From Pseudomonas moorei (GTDB taxonomy: Bacteria; Pseudomonadota; Gammaproteobacteria; Pseudomonadales; Pseudomonadaceae): a stretch of DNA of 64,000 bases. Where the stretch lies: contig NZ_VZPP01000013.1 in the NCBI RefSeq assembly GCF_008801475.1, forward strand, positions 1 through 64,000. Direction: 5' to 3'. Below, one piece after another: positions 38,148-46,914 of this stretch. The notes beneath the pieces were generated by a model that did no database searches, was not told the DNA's origin, and was given only the letters and a program-made list of their open reading frames with translations. How positions within the stretch are numbered: position 1 is the stretch's first letter; every line of letters begins with the position of its first letter. Both the position numbers and the translations under genes were made by a program.

Positions 38148-38931
38148 AGCGCCGATTGGCGTGTTCGACTCCGGCGTCGGTGGGCTTTCGGTGCTGGCCG
38201 AGATCCAGCGTTTGTTGCCCAACGAGTCACTGCTGTACGTCGCCGATTGCGGCAATGTTCCCTACGGCGAGAAAACCCCGGAGTTCATCCGACAGCGTTG
38301 CAGCGTCATGGCCGGCTTCTTTCAACGGCAGGGCGCCAAGGCCCTGGTGCTGGCCTGCAACACGGCCACCGTCGCGGGGGTTGCCGACCTGCGACGCGAT
38401 TATCCGCAATGGCCTATCGTCGGCATGGAACCGGCCGTCAAACCGGCGGCTGCCGCGACCCGTAGTGGCGTGGTTGGCGTGCTGGCCACGACCGGTACAT
38501 TGCAGAGCGCCAAATTCGCGGCATTGCTCGACCGTTTCGCCACGGATGTGCGCGTGATCACCCAGCCTTGCCCTGGGCTGGTGGAGCTGATTGAGAAGGG
38601 GGATTTGCACAGTCCCGCATTGCGTCAGTTGTTGGCAGGTTACGTCGAGCCCTTGCTTGCCGAAGGGGCTGACACCATCATCCTGGGCTGCACCCATTAC
38701 CCTTTCCTGAAGCCGATGCTCAAGCAGATGATCCCCGATGACATCAGCTTGATCGACACCGGTGCTGCTGTTGCGCGCCAACTTCAGCGTTTGCTGGCCG
38801 AGCGCAATTTGCTCGCTGAAGGACCTGCGCGTGGGGCGCAATTCTGGACCAGTGCCGATCCCCTTCACTTCACAAATATTTTGCCGATACTGTGGAATAC
38901 CGCTGGCGTTGTGCAAAGATTCAACGAGTAA
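38140..38931 (+). CDS. murI: Glutamate racemase
   Basis: Makes D-glutamate for peptidoglycan. From the ATG at 38140 (MREAPIGVFDSGVGG) it has 263 residues, with the two catalytic cysteines in ACNTATVAG and GCTHYPFL. It overlaps moeB by 8 bases and closes the hemA operon. No clear terminator follows. Confidence 0.95.
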   Translation: MREAPIGVFDSGVGGLSVLAEIQRLLPNESLLYVADCGNVPYGEKTPEFIRQRCSVMAGFFQRQGAKALVLACNTATVAGVADLRRDYPQWPIVGMEPAVKPAAAATRSGVVGVLATTGTLQSAKFAALLDRFATDVRVITQPCPGLVELIEKGDLHSPALRQLLAGYVEPLLAEGADTIILGCTHYPFLKPMLKQMIPDDISLIDTGAAVARQLQRLLAERNLLAEGPARGAQFWTSADPLHFTNILPILWNTAGVVQRFNE

Positions 38932-38961
38932 AAGGTTGTGGGACAAGCGAATAATTGGGGT

Positions 38962-38990
38962 GAACTTCTAATAAATCGCCGACTTCTATA
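38962..38990 (+). promoter_or_regulatory. Candidate AlgU (sigma-22) promoter for pagL
   Basis: GAACTT at 38962-38967, a 17-base spacer, and TCTATA at 38985-38990, about 60 bases before the pagL ATG. The -35 is a full match to the ECF sigma AlgU/RpoE consensus and the -10 shares TCT. This would place lipid A deacylation under envelope-stress control; inference from the motif only. Confidence 0.45.
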
Positions 38991-39049
38991 GCTGTGAGTG
39001 TCGAGCACCAAAAAAACCAAACGTAATCGTTCGGAAAAGGAAGTTTCTA

Positions 39050-39568
39050 ATGAAGCGTCTATTCTGCTTGGCCGCGATTGCGGCCGCACTGATGGGGCAC
39101 AGTTTTACCGCACAAGCGGCAGGCGTGGAGTTCGGGGTCGGCGAGACCAGCGACTCGACCATGACTTATCGATTGGGCATGCAGTTCGATTGGGACAAGA
39201 GTTGGTGGCAGAGCGACGTCGGTCGCCTGACCGGTTACTGGAACGGTGCCTACACCTATTGGAATGGCCGCAAGAGTGCCAGCAACAATAGTCTTTCGTT
39301 CTCGCCAGTGTTCGTTTACGAGTTTGCCGGGGAGAGCGTCAAACCTTACGTCGAACTGGGGGTGGGCGTGGCGTTTTTCAACCATACCCGGGTCGAAGAC
39401 AATCACATTGGCAGTGTTTTCGAGTTTGAAGACCGCTTGGGATTTGGTCTGCGTTTTGCCGGCGGGCATGAAGTCGGGATTCGGGCAATTCACTATTCCA
39501 ACGCGGGGATGACCAACCCGAACGACGGCGCCGAGAGTTACGCGTTGCACTATACGATGCCGTTGTAA
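39050..39568 (+). CDS. pagL: PagL-like lipid A 3-O-deacylase
   Basis: Outer-membrane beta-barrel enzyme removing the 3-O-acyl chain of lipid A. The 172-residue precursor has a signal peptide ending AQA (residue 23) and the catalytic set His148, Ser150 and Glu162 (HYSN, then DGAES), spaced as in the P. aeruginosa H126/S128/E140 triad. It ends in an aromatic-rich barrel strand. A good ribosome site (aaggaag) precedes it. It sits between murI and the phr operon, as in P. aeruginosa. Confidence 0.9.
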   Translation: MKRLFCLAAIAAALMGHSFTAQAAGVEFGVGETSDSTMTYRLGMQFDWDKSWWQSDVGRLTGYWNGAYTYWNGRKSASNNSLSFSPVFVYEFAGESVKPYVELGVGVAFFNHTRVEDNHIGSVFEFEDRLGFGLRFAGGHEVGIRAIHYSNAGMTNPNDGAESYALHYTMPL

Positions 39569-39597
39569 GGATCACTGCTTAGACAGTTTGGCCAATG

Positions 39598-39630
39598 CCC
39601 TGTGGGAGCAAGCTCGCTCCTGCAGGGGAG
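39598..39630. repeat. REP palindrome
   Basis: ctgtgggagcaagctcgctcctgcagg: inverted arms ggagcaag/ctcgctcc. Single REP-type element between convergent pagL and the YkgJ-like gene. Confidence 0.75.
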
Positions 39631-39637
39631 AGCACTT

Positions 39638-39943
39638 TCAGCGATACGCCGTGGAAATCCCCTGGCGCTCATCGATGCATTCCGGCGCACCCATCTCGAA
39701 TTCCCGGCAGATCAGCGGGCGTTTTTCATAGATGGTGCACATCATCGTGTTGCGATCCAGCGCCGCACACCAGCCGTCGTCCAGGCGCAGCATGACTTCC
39801 CCGCCCCAGTCATCGGTGTCGATGAAGCGTTCGGGCACACCAGTGTCGGTGATCAGCATGACTTCGAGCTGGCAGCAGCAGGCTGCGCAGCTTGAGCAAG
39901 TGACCGTCGGCTCCGCGATTTGCGTGTGAGGGATGATTTTCAT
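39638..39943 (-). CDS. YkgJ-family cysteine-cluster protein
   Basis: Small (101-residue) protein of the Fe-S/zinc YkgJ family. The cysteines cluster as CSSCAACCCQ near residues 16-24, then C58, C69 and the family RPLICREFEMG, with a further Cys near residue 89, consistent with metal binding. Function unknown. It lies just downstream of the cfa operon on the same strand, with a 62-base gap, so co-transcription is possible. Confidence 0.85.
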   Translation of the reverse strand: MKIIPHTQIAEPTVTCSSCAACCCQLEVMLITDTGVPERFIDTDDWGGEVMLRLDDGWCAALDRNTMMCTIYEKRPLICREFEMGAPECIDERQGISTAYR

Positions 39944-40005
39944 GTCGCGCAGTGTAAGTCAGTCACCCGCTGCTGTGTGAACGCTCAGACGGGACGTCTC
40001 AGTCA

Positions 40006-41277
40006 TCAAGCATCGAAGCGACCCAATAGCGGCGCAGTGATTGCCGAAGGCTTGGCCAGCAGCAGTTGTGCGGTACCGATGGTGCGCTCCATAAAGCCGC
40101 CTTCGCAGTAGCACAGGTAAAACTCCCACAGCCGCAGGAAATAGTCGTCGTAACCCAGCTCACTCAGGCGACCCTGGGCGCGGCGAAAATTCTCGCGCCA
40201 CAAGCGCAAGGTTCGCGCGTAATGCAGGCCGAAGTCTTCCATGTGCAGCAGGTTCATGTCGGTGTCGCGACTGACGATCTCCAGCATCTTCTGCACGCAG
40301 GGCAAGGCACCACCGGGGAAGATGTAGCGTTGAATGAAGTCGACGCTGTTCTTGGCCTGTTCATAGCGCTGGTCGCGGATGGTGATGGCTTGCAGCAGCA
40401 TCAGGCCGTTGCTCTTGAGCAGGTGAGCACACTGTTTGAAATAGGCCGGCAAGAAGCGATGACCGACGGCCTCGATCATCTCGATCGACACCAGTTTGTC
40501 GTATTGGCCGGTGAGGTCGCGGTAGTCCTTGAGCAACAACGTGACCTGGTCTTGCAGCCCCAGGGCATCGATGCGCTGTGCGGTGAAGGCGTATTGCTCC
40601 CTGGACAGTGTGGTGGTGGTGACTTTGCAGCCATAGTGCTGCGCCGCGTACAGCGCCATGCTGCCCCAGCCCGTGCCGATCTCCAGCAAGTGATCCGTTG
40701 GCTTGAGGGCCAGTTTCTGGCAAATCCGCTGCAGTTTGTTCAACTGCGCTTGTTCCAGGCTGTCCTCGTCGGTCAAAAACTGCGCCGCCGAATACATCAT
40801 CGTCGGGTCGAGAAACTGTTCAAACAGGTCGTTGCCCAAGTCGTAGTGGGCGGCGATGTTTTTCTGCGAGCCCTTGCGGGTATTGCGATTGAGCCAGTGC
40901 AGGCCCTGAATCAGCGGCCGGCCGAGTCTCGCCAGGCCACCTTCGAGGCCATCGAGCACTTCAAGATTACTGACGAACACCCGGACCACCGAGGTCAGGT
41001 CCGGCGAACTCCAGTAGCCCAGGATGAATGCTTCGCCTGCCCCAATCGAACCGTTGCTGGCCACCAATCCCCAGGCCGCGGCATCTAGGATATGGATCTC
41101 CCCCACCAAGGCATTGCTGGCACTGCCGAACACATGGCGTACGCCGTCTTCGATCAGCACCAACTGGCCGTGCTTGAGTTGGTTCAATTGCCGAAGCACG
41201 CCGCGGCGCAGCAGCGATCCGGTCAGGCCGTGGGTGCTGAACAAGTTGGCTTTGGCCGAGACGCTAGAGGCTTTCAT
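40006..41277 (-). CDS. cfa: Cyclopropane-fatty-acyl-phospholipid synthase family methyltransferase
   Basis: SAM-dependent enzyme that adds a methylene or methyl group to double bonds of membrane phospholipid acyl chains. The 423-residue protein has the SAM motif LLEIGTGWGSMALYAAQHYG near residue 194 and the family ETMIEAVGH-like IEMIEAVGHRFL and active-site region near the C-terminus (YLCYCEGGF). The start at 41277 has aaggat upstream. It is last in the eight-gene photo-oxidative operon and overlaps DUF1365 by 14 bases. The partners (FAD oxidase, DUF1365) suggest a modified product such as methylated, cyclopropane or furan fatty acids. Confidence 0.93.
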   Translation of the reverse strand: MKASSVSAKANLFSTHGLTGSLLRRGVLRQLNQLKHGQLVLIEDGVRHVFGSASNALVGEIHILDAAAWGLVASNGSIGAGEAFILGYWSSPDLTSVVRVFVSNLEVLDGLEGGLARLGRPLIQGLHWLNRNTRKGSQKNIAAHYDLGNDLFEQFLDPTMMYSAAQFLTDEDSLEQAQLNKLQRICQKLALKPTDHLLEIGTGWGSMALYAAQHYGCKVTTTTLSREQYAFTAQRIDALGLQDQVTLLLKDYRDLTGQYDKLVSIEMIEAVGHRFLPAYFKQCAHLLKSNGLMLLQAITIRDQRYEQAKNSVDFIQRYIFPGGALPCVQKMLEIVSRDTDMNLLHMEDFGLHYARTLRLWRENFRRAQGRLSELGYDDYFLRLWEFYLCYCEGGFMERTIGTAQLLLAKPSAITAPLLGRFDA

Positions 41278-42079
41278 GATGGCGATCCTTGGGCAGGGTG
41301 GTGGCGGTCTGAAAGTTGCCGTCGGCCGCCTGATGGGCAAACAACGGCACGCGCTTGAGCAGCAGACGCAGGGCTTGCCAATAAATGGCCAGGGCCGTTT
41401 TTGCGGTCATCCATGGAAAACGCCGCAGGTAACGGTGCAGGCTGGCGCGATCGAGGGTTTCGCGTTTGAGCGTGAGTGTGGCGTCGAACAGTTTTTCTTC
41501 GCCTTGCCAGTCGGCCATGTGCACGCCAAGTCTTTTAGCCACCGGGCTGAAGCTCATGCGGTACTGGATATCGCGCGGCAGGAAGGGAGACACATGAAAA
41601 GCCTTGGGCACGGCGAAGTGTTGATGGAAATCCGCCAGGTCCTGCGGGGCCTTGGCGGGCAGCACGTAGTGATAGCGTTCGCGCCACGGCGTGTTGCTGA
41701 CTTCGCAGACAATGGCCGCCAGTTGCCCGTCAGCTTCATGGCAATAGAAAAAACTCACCGGATTGAACGACAAGCCCCAACTGCGCGGTTGGGTCAGCAG
41801 GCAGACCGAACCTTGCGGCACATGGCCGATGGCTTCGTTGACCTGTTGGCGCACGGCGTCGATCAGGCGCATGCCGTTGCCGGTATAGGCCTTGAGGTAA
41901 TCGCTTTCACGGAATGAAAACGGCGCAAAGCGGCTTACCCCCGCGAATCGTGACAAGCCGAGAACGGCGTCCTGTTCATCGAGGTCCAGGTACAACAGGC
42001 CGATCCGATAGCGGAATGCGTGGTGCCGGGGGGCAAAGCGCCGATGGGCGATCCAGCCGCTGTAAAGGGCGCTGTTCAC
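41264..42079 (-). CDS. DUF1365 protein of the cfa cassette
   Basis: DUF1365 member, 271 residues, with the family starts SALYSGWIAHRRFAPRHHAF and the segment WGLSFNPVSFFYCH. The domain is recurrently encoded between an amine-oxidase-like FAD protein and a cfa-like gene in many proteobacteria, including the singlet-oxygen regulon of Rhodobacter, where related genes take part in unusual fatty-acid synthesis. The biochemical role here is inferred only. It overlaps both neighbours (ATGA upstream, 14 bases downstream). Confidence 0.88.
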   Translation of the reverse strand: MNSALYSGWIAHRRFAPRHHAFRYRIGLLYLDLDEQDAVLGLSRFAGVSRFAPFSFRESDYLKAYTGNGMRLIDAVRQQVNEAIGHVPQGSVCLLTQPRSWGLSFNPVSFFYCHEADGQLAAIVCEVSNTPWRERYHYVLPAKAPQDLADFHQHFAVPKAFHVSPFLPRDIQYRMSFSPVAKRLGVHMADWQGEEKLFDATLTLKRETLDRASLHRYLRRFPWMTAKTALAIYWQALRLLLKRVPLFAHQAADGNFQTATTLPKDRHHESL

Positions 42080-43323
42080 AGGGTTTCTCCAAAAGCGCGG
42101 GCCACATGCAGGGCGCTGACCACGCCGTCTTCATGGAAACCGTTGGCCCAGTACGCGCCGCAGTACCAGGTGTGCTGCTGCCCGTCCAATTCGCCCCGGC
42201 GTGCCTGTGCCGCCACAGCCGCCAGGCTGTATTGCGGATGGGCGTAGGTGTATTTGGCGAGCACTTTGAGCGGATTGATGGCGGCGCTCTGGTTGAGACT
42301 GACGCAGAACGTCGTCTCACTCTGGATGCCTTGCAGGATGTTCATGTCGTAGGTGACGGCGGCCCGTGTATGGCCAGGGCCGCCGAGACGAAAATTCCAG
42401 CTGGCCCAGGCGAGTTTTCGCTGTGGAAGCAGGCGCGTGTCGGTGTGCAACACCACCTCATTGTCGGCGTAGGGCAGGGCGCCGAGGATCGAATGTTCGG
42501 CTTCGCTCGGCGCTGCCAACAGTTGCAAGGCTTGATCGCTGTGGCAGGCGAACACCACCTTGTCAAAGCGCTCGCTCCCGGCGTGGCTGTGGATAACAAC
42601 GCCATCTGCATCGCGCTCGACCCGTGTGACAGGACAGTTGAGGCGGATTTTCTCGCGAAAGCTGGCGGTCAACGGCGCTATGTAGGCGCTGGAACCGCCT
42701 TCGATGACCTGCCATTGCGGGCGATTGTTCACCGACAGCAAGCCGTGATTCTTGAAGAACCTGACGAATGATTGCAGCGGGAAGGCCAGCATGTCGGCCA
42801 TGGGCATCGACCAGATCGCCGAACCCATCGGCACAATGTAGTGCAGGATGAAACGCTCTCCGTAGCCGCCGGCTTTCAAGTAATCATCCAGCGTGGTGTC
42901 GGGTTGGATTCGCTGTTCTTGCAGGTCGCTCAGGGCTTGTTTGTTGAAGCGCAGGATGTCCCGCAGCATGCCCCAGAACCCCGGCGACAACAGGTTGCGG
43001 CGCTGGGCGAACAGGCTGTTGAGATTGTTGCCGTTGTACTCCAGGCCGCTGTCGGGGTCGGTGACCGAGAAGCTCATTTCCGTGGGCTTGAAACCCACGC
43101 CGATCTGGCCCAGCAGACGAATGAAATTCGGATAGGTCCAGTCATTGAATACGATGAAACCGGTGTCCACCGCATAGGGCCGGCCATCGACGGTTACGTC
43201 CACGGTGTGGGTATGTCCGCCGACCCAGTCACTGGCCTCGAACAGGGTGATCTCGTGACGGCGGTTGAGTAGATACGCACAGGTCAGCCCCGAGATACCG
43301 CTGCCGATAATTGCAATCTTCAC
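42076..43323 (-). CDS. FAD-dependent amine-oxidase-like protein of the cfa cassette
   Basis: Flavoprotein of 415 residues with an N-terminal Rossmann FAD motif (IIGSGISGLTCAYLLNR) and the amine-oxidase/phytoene-desaturase signature FEASDWVGGHTHT. The C-terminal YWANGFHEDG with alanine/valine-rich end matches the family that accompanies DUF1365 and cfa. It probably oxidises a lipid intermediate (homologous to the UfaO/desaturase-like protein of alpha-proteobacteria); inference. ATGA overlaps join it to the SDR and DUF1365 genes. Confidence 0.88.
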   Translation of the reverse strand: MKIAIIGSGISGLTCAYLLNRRHEITLFEASDWVGGHTHTVDVTVDGRPYAVDTGFIVFNDWTYPNFIRLLGQIGVGFKPTEMSFSVTDPDSGLEYNGNNLNSLFAQRRNLLSPGFWGMLRDILRFNKQALSDLQEQRIQPDTTLDDYLKAGGYGERFILHYIVPMGSAIWSMPMADMLAFPLQSFVRFFKNHGLLSVNNRPQWQVIEGGSSAYIAPLTASFREKIRLNCPVTRVERDADGVVIHSHAGSERFDKVVFACHSDQALQLLAAPSEAEHSILGALPYADNEVVLHTDTRLLPQRKLAWASWNFRLGGPGHTRAAVTYDMNILQGIQSETTFCVSLNQSAAINPLKVLAKYTYAHPQYSLAAVAAQARRGELDGQQHTWYCGAYWANGFHEDGVVSALHVARAFGETL

Positions 43324-44102
43324 AGCTGATCCTTGATCGGCGGATGGCTGCGTACCATGCGTTTGCCGATCGCCAACTTCATCCGGCCGGGCAACTTCGA
43401 CAATGGCCAGAGAGCGGCCATGAACAACGCCGGAAACGCGATTTCCAGCGGTCGATCCTTGAGTTTGGCGAAGATGTGCCGTGCGGCTTTATCCGCTGGC
43501 CAGCTGAGGGGCATGGGGAAATCGTTTTTTGCTGTCAGCGGGGTATCGACGAATCCGGGGCTGACCACGGTGACTTCGATGCCCTCCGGCGCCAGATCGA
43601 TACGCAGCGATTCGAACAGATAACGCATCCCGGCCTTCGAGGCGCCATAGGCTTCGGCTCGGGGCAGCGGCAGGTAGGTCACGGAGCTGGCCACACCCAC
43701 CAGGTGCGGCGCAGTGCCTGCCCGCAACAGTGGCAGCGCGGCTTCGATGCAATAGCTACTGGCAAGCAGGTTGGTGCGCACCACATGCTCGATGATCGAG
43801 GCGTCGAACTGCTTGGCGTCCACATACTCGCAGGTGCCGGCATTGAGGATCACCGTATCCAGCGAGCCCCAGTCCTGGGCAATCTGCTCGCCGATTTCAC
43901 GCACGGTCTGACTGTTGGTCAGGTCGCCGGCGACCACCAGCACTTGTCCGGGATAGCGTGTAGACAGAACTTTCAACGGCGCCACAGAACGTGAACTGAC
44001 AGCCAGGTGCGCGCCGGTCTTGAGGATTTTTTCGGCCAGCGCGGCTCCAATACCGCTGCTCGCGCCAGTCAGCCAATATCTTCGTGGAGGTGTAAGGCTC
44101 AT
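43320..44102 (-). CDS. Short-chain dehydrogenase of the photo-oxidative operon
   Basis: Classical SDR of 260 residues: cofactor loop TGASSGIG near residue 13, NAG near residue 90, and catalytic YGASK near residue 150. The C-terminus is basic and hydrophobic (FMAALWPLSKLPGRMKLAIGK), hinting at membrane association. The start at 44102 has aggag upstream and forms an ATGA overlap with the SnoaL-like gene. Likely substrate: a lipid or lipid-peroxide-derived carbonyl; inferred from neighbours. Confidence 0.9.
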   Translation of the reverse strand: MSLTPPRRYWLTGASSGIGAALAEKILKTGAHLAVSSRSVAPLKVLSTRYPGQVLVVAGDLTNSQTVREIGEQIAQDWGSLDTVILNAGTCEYVDAKQFDASIIEHVVRTNLLASSYCIEAALPLLRAGTAPHLVGVASSVTYLPLPRAEAYGASKAGMRYLFESLRIDLAPEGIEVTVVSPGFVDTPLTAKNDFPMPLSWPADKAARHIFAKLKDRPLEIAFPALFMAALWPLSKLPGRMKLAIGKRMVRSHPPIKDQL

Positions 44103-44521
44103 CCCATTCTCCTTTTCAGCCAGGCGATCGCCCGGCCCAATATCGGTAGATGTTCGTAAAGCATTGCCCCGGCATCGAAGTAATCCCGGTGGCAATAAAC
44201 CTTGTCGCGCCAGCGCAAGTGGGAACAACCGTCGACCCGGATCAACCGGCCGCCCGCCAGGCGCGGATGGCGGTAACTCATGACCCAGCGCAAATAGCCT
44301 TCGCCTTCAGCGATCTGGTCGAAGCCATGAAAGTCGAAGCGCAGTTCGTTGACGTTGGCGTAAAGCTCGGCGAAGTAGCCGCGCAGTTGTCCGAGACCTT
44401 GCACTTCGTGCAACGGATCGGTGAAGCGCACATCGTCGGTGTACAGCTCGCCGAGGCGTTGCAGATTGTCTTTGTCCAACTGTGCAAACTGCCGGGCAAA
44501 CTGGCGCAGAAAGCTACTCAT
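44099..44521 (-). CDS. SnoaL-like (NTF2 fold) protein
   Basis: NTF2-like cone-barrel protein of 140 residues, with the family pattern LYTDDVRFTDPLHEVQG near residue 25 and a late YCHRDYFD. This fold serves small-molecule isomerases, hydrolases or binding proteins; none can be assigned. It overlaps phr by 8 bases and the SDR gene by 4. The same gene type sits in comparable phr/cfa operons of other Pseudomonas. Confidence 0.85.
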   Translation of the reverse strand: MSSFLRQFARQFAQLDKDNLQRLGELYTDDVRFTDPLHEVQGLGQLRGYFAELYANVNELRFDFHGFDQIAEGEGYLRWVMSYRHPRLAGGRLIRVDGCSHLRWRDKVYCHRDYFDAGAMLYEHLPILGRAIAWLKRRMG

Positions 44522-45959
44522 CGTGAGCTCCGGCGGTCTGGCGCGACGGCAGGTTCTTGAACGCCGCCAGGGCGCGAGCACGGGAAGCATTCAGGTCGAC
44601 GATGGGGCGCGGATAATCCGCTACACCGAACAGGCCGCCGAGTTGCGCCGGGTTGTGCACCTCCTTTTTGTTCAGCCCGGCCAGTTCCGGCAACCAGTGC
44701 TTGATGAACACACCGTCGGCGTCGAATTTTTCCGACTGGCTCAGCGGGTTGAAAATCCGGAAGTAGGGCGCCGAGTCGGTGCCGGTCGATGAGCTCCATT
44801 GCCAGCCGCCGTTGTTCGCAGCCAGATCGCCATCGATCAGGTGACGCATGAAAAAGCGTTCACCCTCACGCCAGTCGATCAGCAGGTTCTTGGTCAGGAA
44901 CATCGCCACCACCATGCGCAGGCGGTTGTGCATCCAGCCGGTTTCCAGCAACTGGCGCATGGCCGCGTCGACGATGGGCAGGCCTGTTCGCGCCTCTTGC
45001 CAGGCCGCCAGTTCTTCCGGGGCGTTGCGCCAGGCCAGGGCTTCGGTCTCCGGGCGGAAGGCACGATGACGAGAGACCCTTGGATAGCCCACCAGAATGT
45101 GTTTGTAGAACTCGCGCCATAGCAGCTCATTGATCCAGGTGACGGCGCCGACCTTGCCGCTTTCGAATTCGCCCTGATTGCTTTGCAGCGCCGCATGCAG
45201 GCATTGGCGAGGGGAAATCACCCCGGCCGCAAGGTACGCCGAGAGTTGGCTGGTGCCAGGTTTTGCCGGGAAATCACGCTCGCTCTGGTAGTAGTCGATC
45301 TGGGCATCGGCGAAGGTGTCGAGGCGGCGGCGGGCTTCGACTTCACCGGCCGGCCACAATGCGCGCAAGCTTTCGCGGGGGGTGTCGAAACCCTGGATCT
45401 GTGCGGGAATCGCGTCGCTGAAGATGTTCAGCGGCGCTTGAGCCATGGGCGCGCTGACCAGGCGTGGCAATGATCGATGCAGGCGTTCGTAGCAAACCTT
45501 GCGGAACTGGCTGAAGACCTGGAAGTAGCTGCCCGTTTTGGTCAGCACAGTGCCTGGCTTGAACAGCAGTTGATCCAGGTAACTGTGGGCGTCAATGCCT
45601 TGGGCCTTGAGCAGATCGGCCACCGCGGCGTCACGGCGGGTTTCATGCAGGCCGTACTCTTCGTTGAAGTGCACGGCGTCGATTTTCAACTGCCGGCACA
45701 GATCCAGCATCACCCGGGGGGCATCGTCCCAGCGCGGGGCGTTGCGGATCAGCAGTGGAATGTTCAGTTCGGCCAAAGCCTTGCTCAGCGTCTTCAGGTT
45801 ACGTAACCAGAAGTCGACTTTGCACGGCGCGTCATCGTGCTCCAGCCATTGCTGCGGGCTTGGCAAATACACCGCCACGCAGGGGCCAGCCGCAGCGGCG
45901 GCCGAGAGCGCGGTGTTGTCATTCACGCGCAAGTCACTGCGCAACCAGATCAATTGCAT
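44514..45959 (-). CDS. phr: Deoxyribodipyrimidine photolyase
   Basis: Light-driven FADH-dependent enzyme splitting cyclobutane pyrimidine dimers. The 481-residue protein has an N-terminal photolyase domain (LIWLRSDLRVNDNTAL) and the FAD domain signs TSQLSAYLAAGVISPR, WINELLWREFYKHIL and the GNNGGWQWSSSTGTD-like segment near residue 400. It lies 13 bases after the LitR-like regulator gene, inside the eight-gene operon. Confidence 0.95.
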   Translation of the reverse strand: MQLIWLRSDLRVNDNTALSAAAAAGPCVAVYLPSPQQWLEHDDAPCKVDFWLRNLKTLSKALAELNIPLLIRNAPRWDDAPRVMLDLCRQLKIDAVHFNEEYGLHETRRDAAVADLLKAQGIDAHSYLDQLLFKPGTVLTKTGSYFQVFSQFRKVCYERLHRSLPRLVSAPMAQAPLNIFSDAIPAQIQGFDTPRESLRALWPAGEVEARRRLDTFADAQIDYYQSERDFPAKPGTSQLSAYLAAGVISPRQCLHAALQSNQGEFESGKVGAVTWINELLWREFYKHILVGYPRVSRHRAFRPETEALAWRNAPEELAAWQEARTGLPIVDAAMRQLLETGWMHNRLRMVVAMFLTKNLLIDWREGERFFMRHLIDGDLAANNGGWQWSSSTGTDSAPYFRIFNPLSQSEKFDADGVFIKHWLPELAGLNKKEVHNPAQLGGLFGVADYPRPIVDLNASRARALAAFKNLPSRQTAGAHDE

Positions 45960-45972
45960 GGGAGTGCCCGCA

Positions 45973-46914
45973 TTAGATAAGCCCGCGCTGAACCAGTACT
46001 TGATGAGCCGTCAAAGGATCTTCAGCCACATACAGATCAGCGATCTCTGATGTTTTTACGGACAACTCGGCGTGGTGGATGCATACCGTTGGTCCGGCAA
46101 TCATTTTTGGGCAGCTGACGCCATTGAAAAGTTTCGGCAGCTGCGAAGGGTTGATGGCTTTGCTGGAATACAGCAGTACGCCACGGGGTTGCAGATGATC
46201 GACCGCCAGCGCCAGTTCGCCGGCGGGCAGGGGCCAGTCGAACACTTCCACCGGGCAATCGGCGCTGCTGATCAGCCACGCGGTCAGCCACAGGTGAGGT
46301 TCCAGGGGCAGGTCCGAGTGATTGATCAACAGCAGCGGCGCGGTGTGTAGCTGACGATTGTTATGGTAGATGCGCGCGCCGAATTTGCTGCGCAGCCAGG
46401 AGTAAACAAACACCCGCTCCATTTGCGCGCCGAACTGGCCTTGCCAGCGTTGTTCCAGATCGGTGAGCAATGGCATCAGCAGTTGTTCGCACAAGGTCCG
46501 TGGCGGATACAGGGCCATGACCTGATTGACAGTGTCGTCCAGCGTGCGCTCGGACAAAGTCGCAACGGCTTGCAACAAGGTCTGGCGAAGACGCTGCCAA
46601 TCGTTCTCGGTGGACTCGCTGAATTCTTGCGGGGTGTCGAGCAATTGCTTGACCTGGCTGACGGCTACGCCGCGATTGAGCCAGGTGAGGATGGTCAGGA
46701 TGCGTTGCACATGTTCGGCTGAAAACAGTCGATGCCCCTTGGGCGTGCGTTGCGGCACGATCAGGCCATAGCGTCGCTCCCAGGCGCGCAAGGTGATGGC
46801 GTTGACCCCGGTTTGCCGGGCCACTTCACGGATCGGCAGCCAGCCTTCGTCCAGGGCTTTCTTGAAATCGGCGCCGAGGTCTTCACTGGCGCTGCTGTCG
46901 AGTGGGGTTTTCAT
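45973..46914 (-). CDS. LitR-like MerR-family regulator, probable light-response sensor
   Basis: MerR transcription factor of 313 residues. The helix-turn-helix spans about 25-95 (IREVARQTGV, LRAWERRYG). A LitR/CarH-type sensor follows: a helical part (about 100-190) and a Rossmann-like part (about 190-310). Key cobalamin contacts look altered: the helical W-x9-EH motif reads W157...E166-R167, and the ExHxxG motif reads E205-P-H207-L-W-L. This fits the 'class II' LitR proteins of Pseudomonas rather than B12-binding CarH. It overlaps the DUF523 gene by one base, so it probably controls its own operon through the sites at 47,893-47,976. Confidence 0.85.
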   Translation of the reverse strand: MKTPLDSSASEDLGADFKKALDEGWLPIREVARQTGVNAITLRAWERRYGLIVPQRTPKGHRLFSAEHVQRILTILTWLNRGVAVSQVKQLLDTPQEFSESTENDWQRLRQTLLQAVATLSERTLDDTVNQVMALYPPRTLCEQLLMPLLTDLEQRWQGQFGAQMERVFVYSWLRSKFGARIYHNNRQLHTAPLLLINHSDLPLEPHLWLTAWLISSADCPVEVFDWPLPAGELALAVDHLQPRGVLLYSSKAINPSQLPKLFNGVSCPKMIAGPTVCIHHAELSVKTSEIADLYVAEDPLTAHQVLVQRGLI

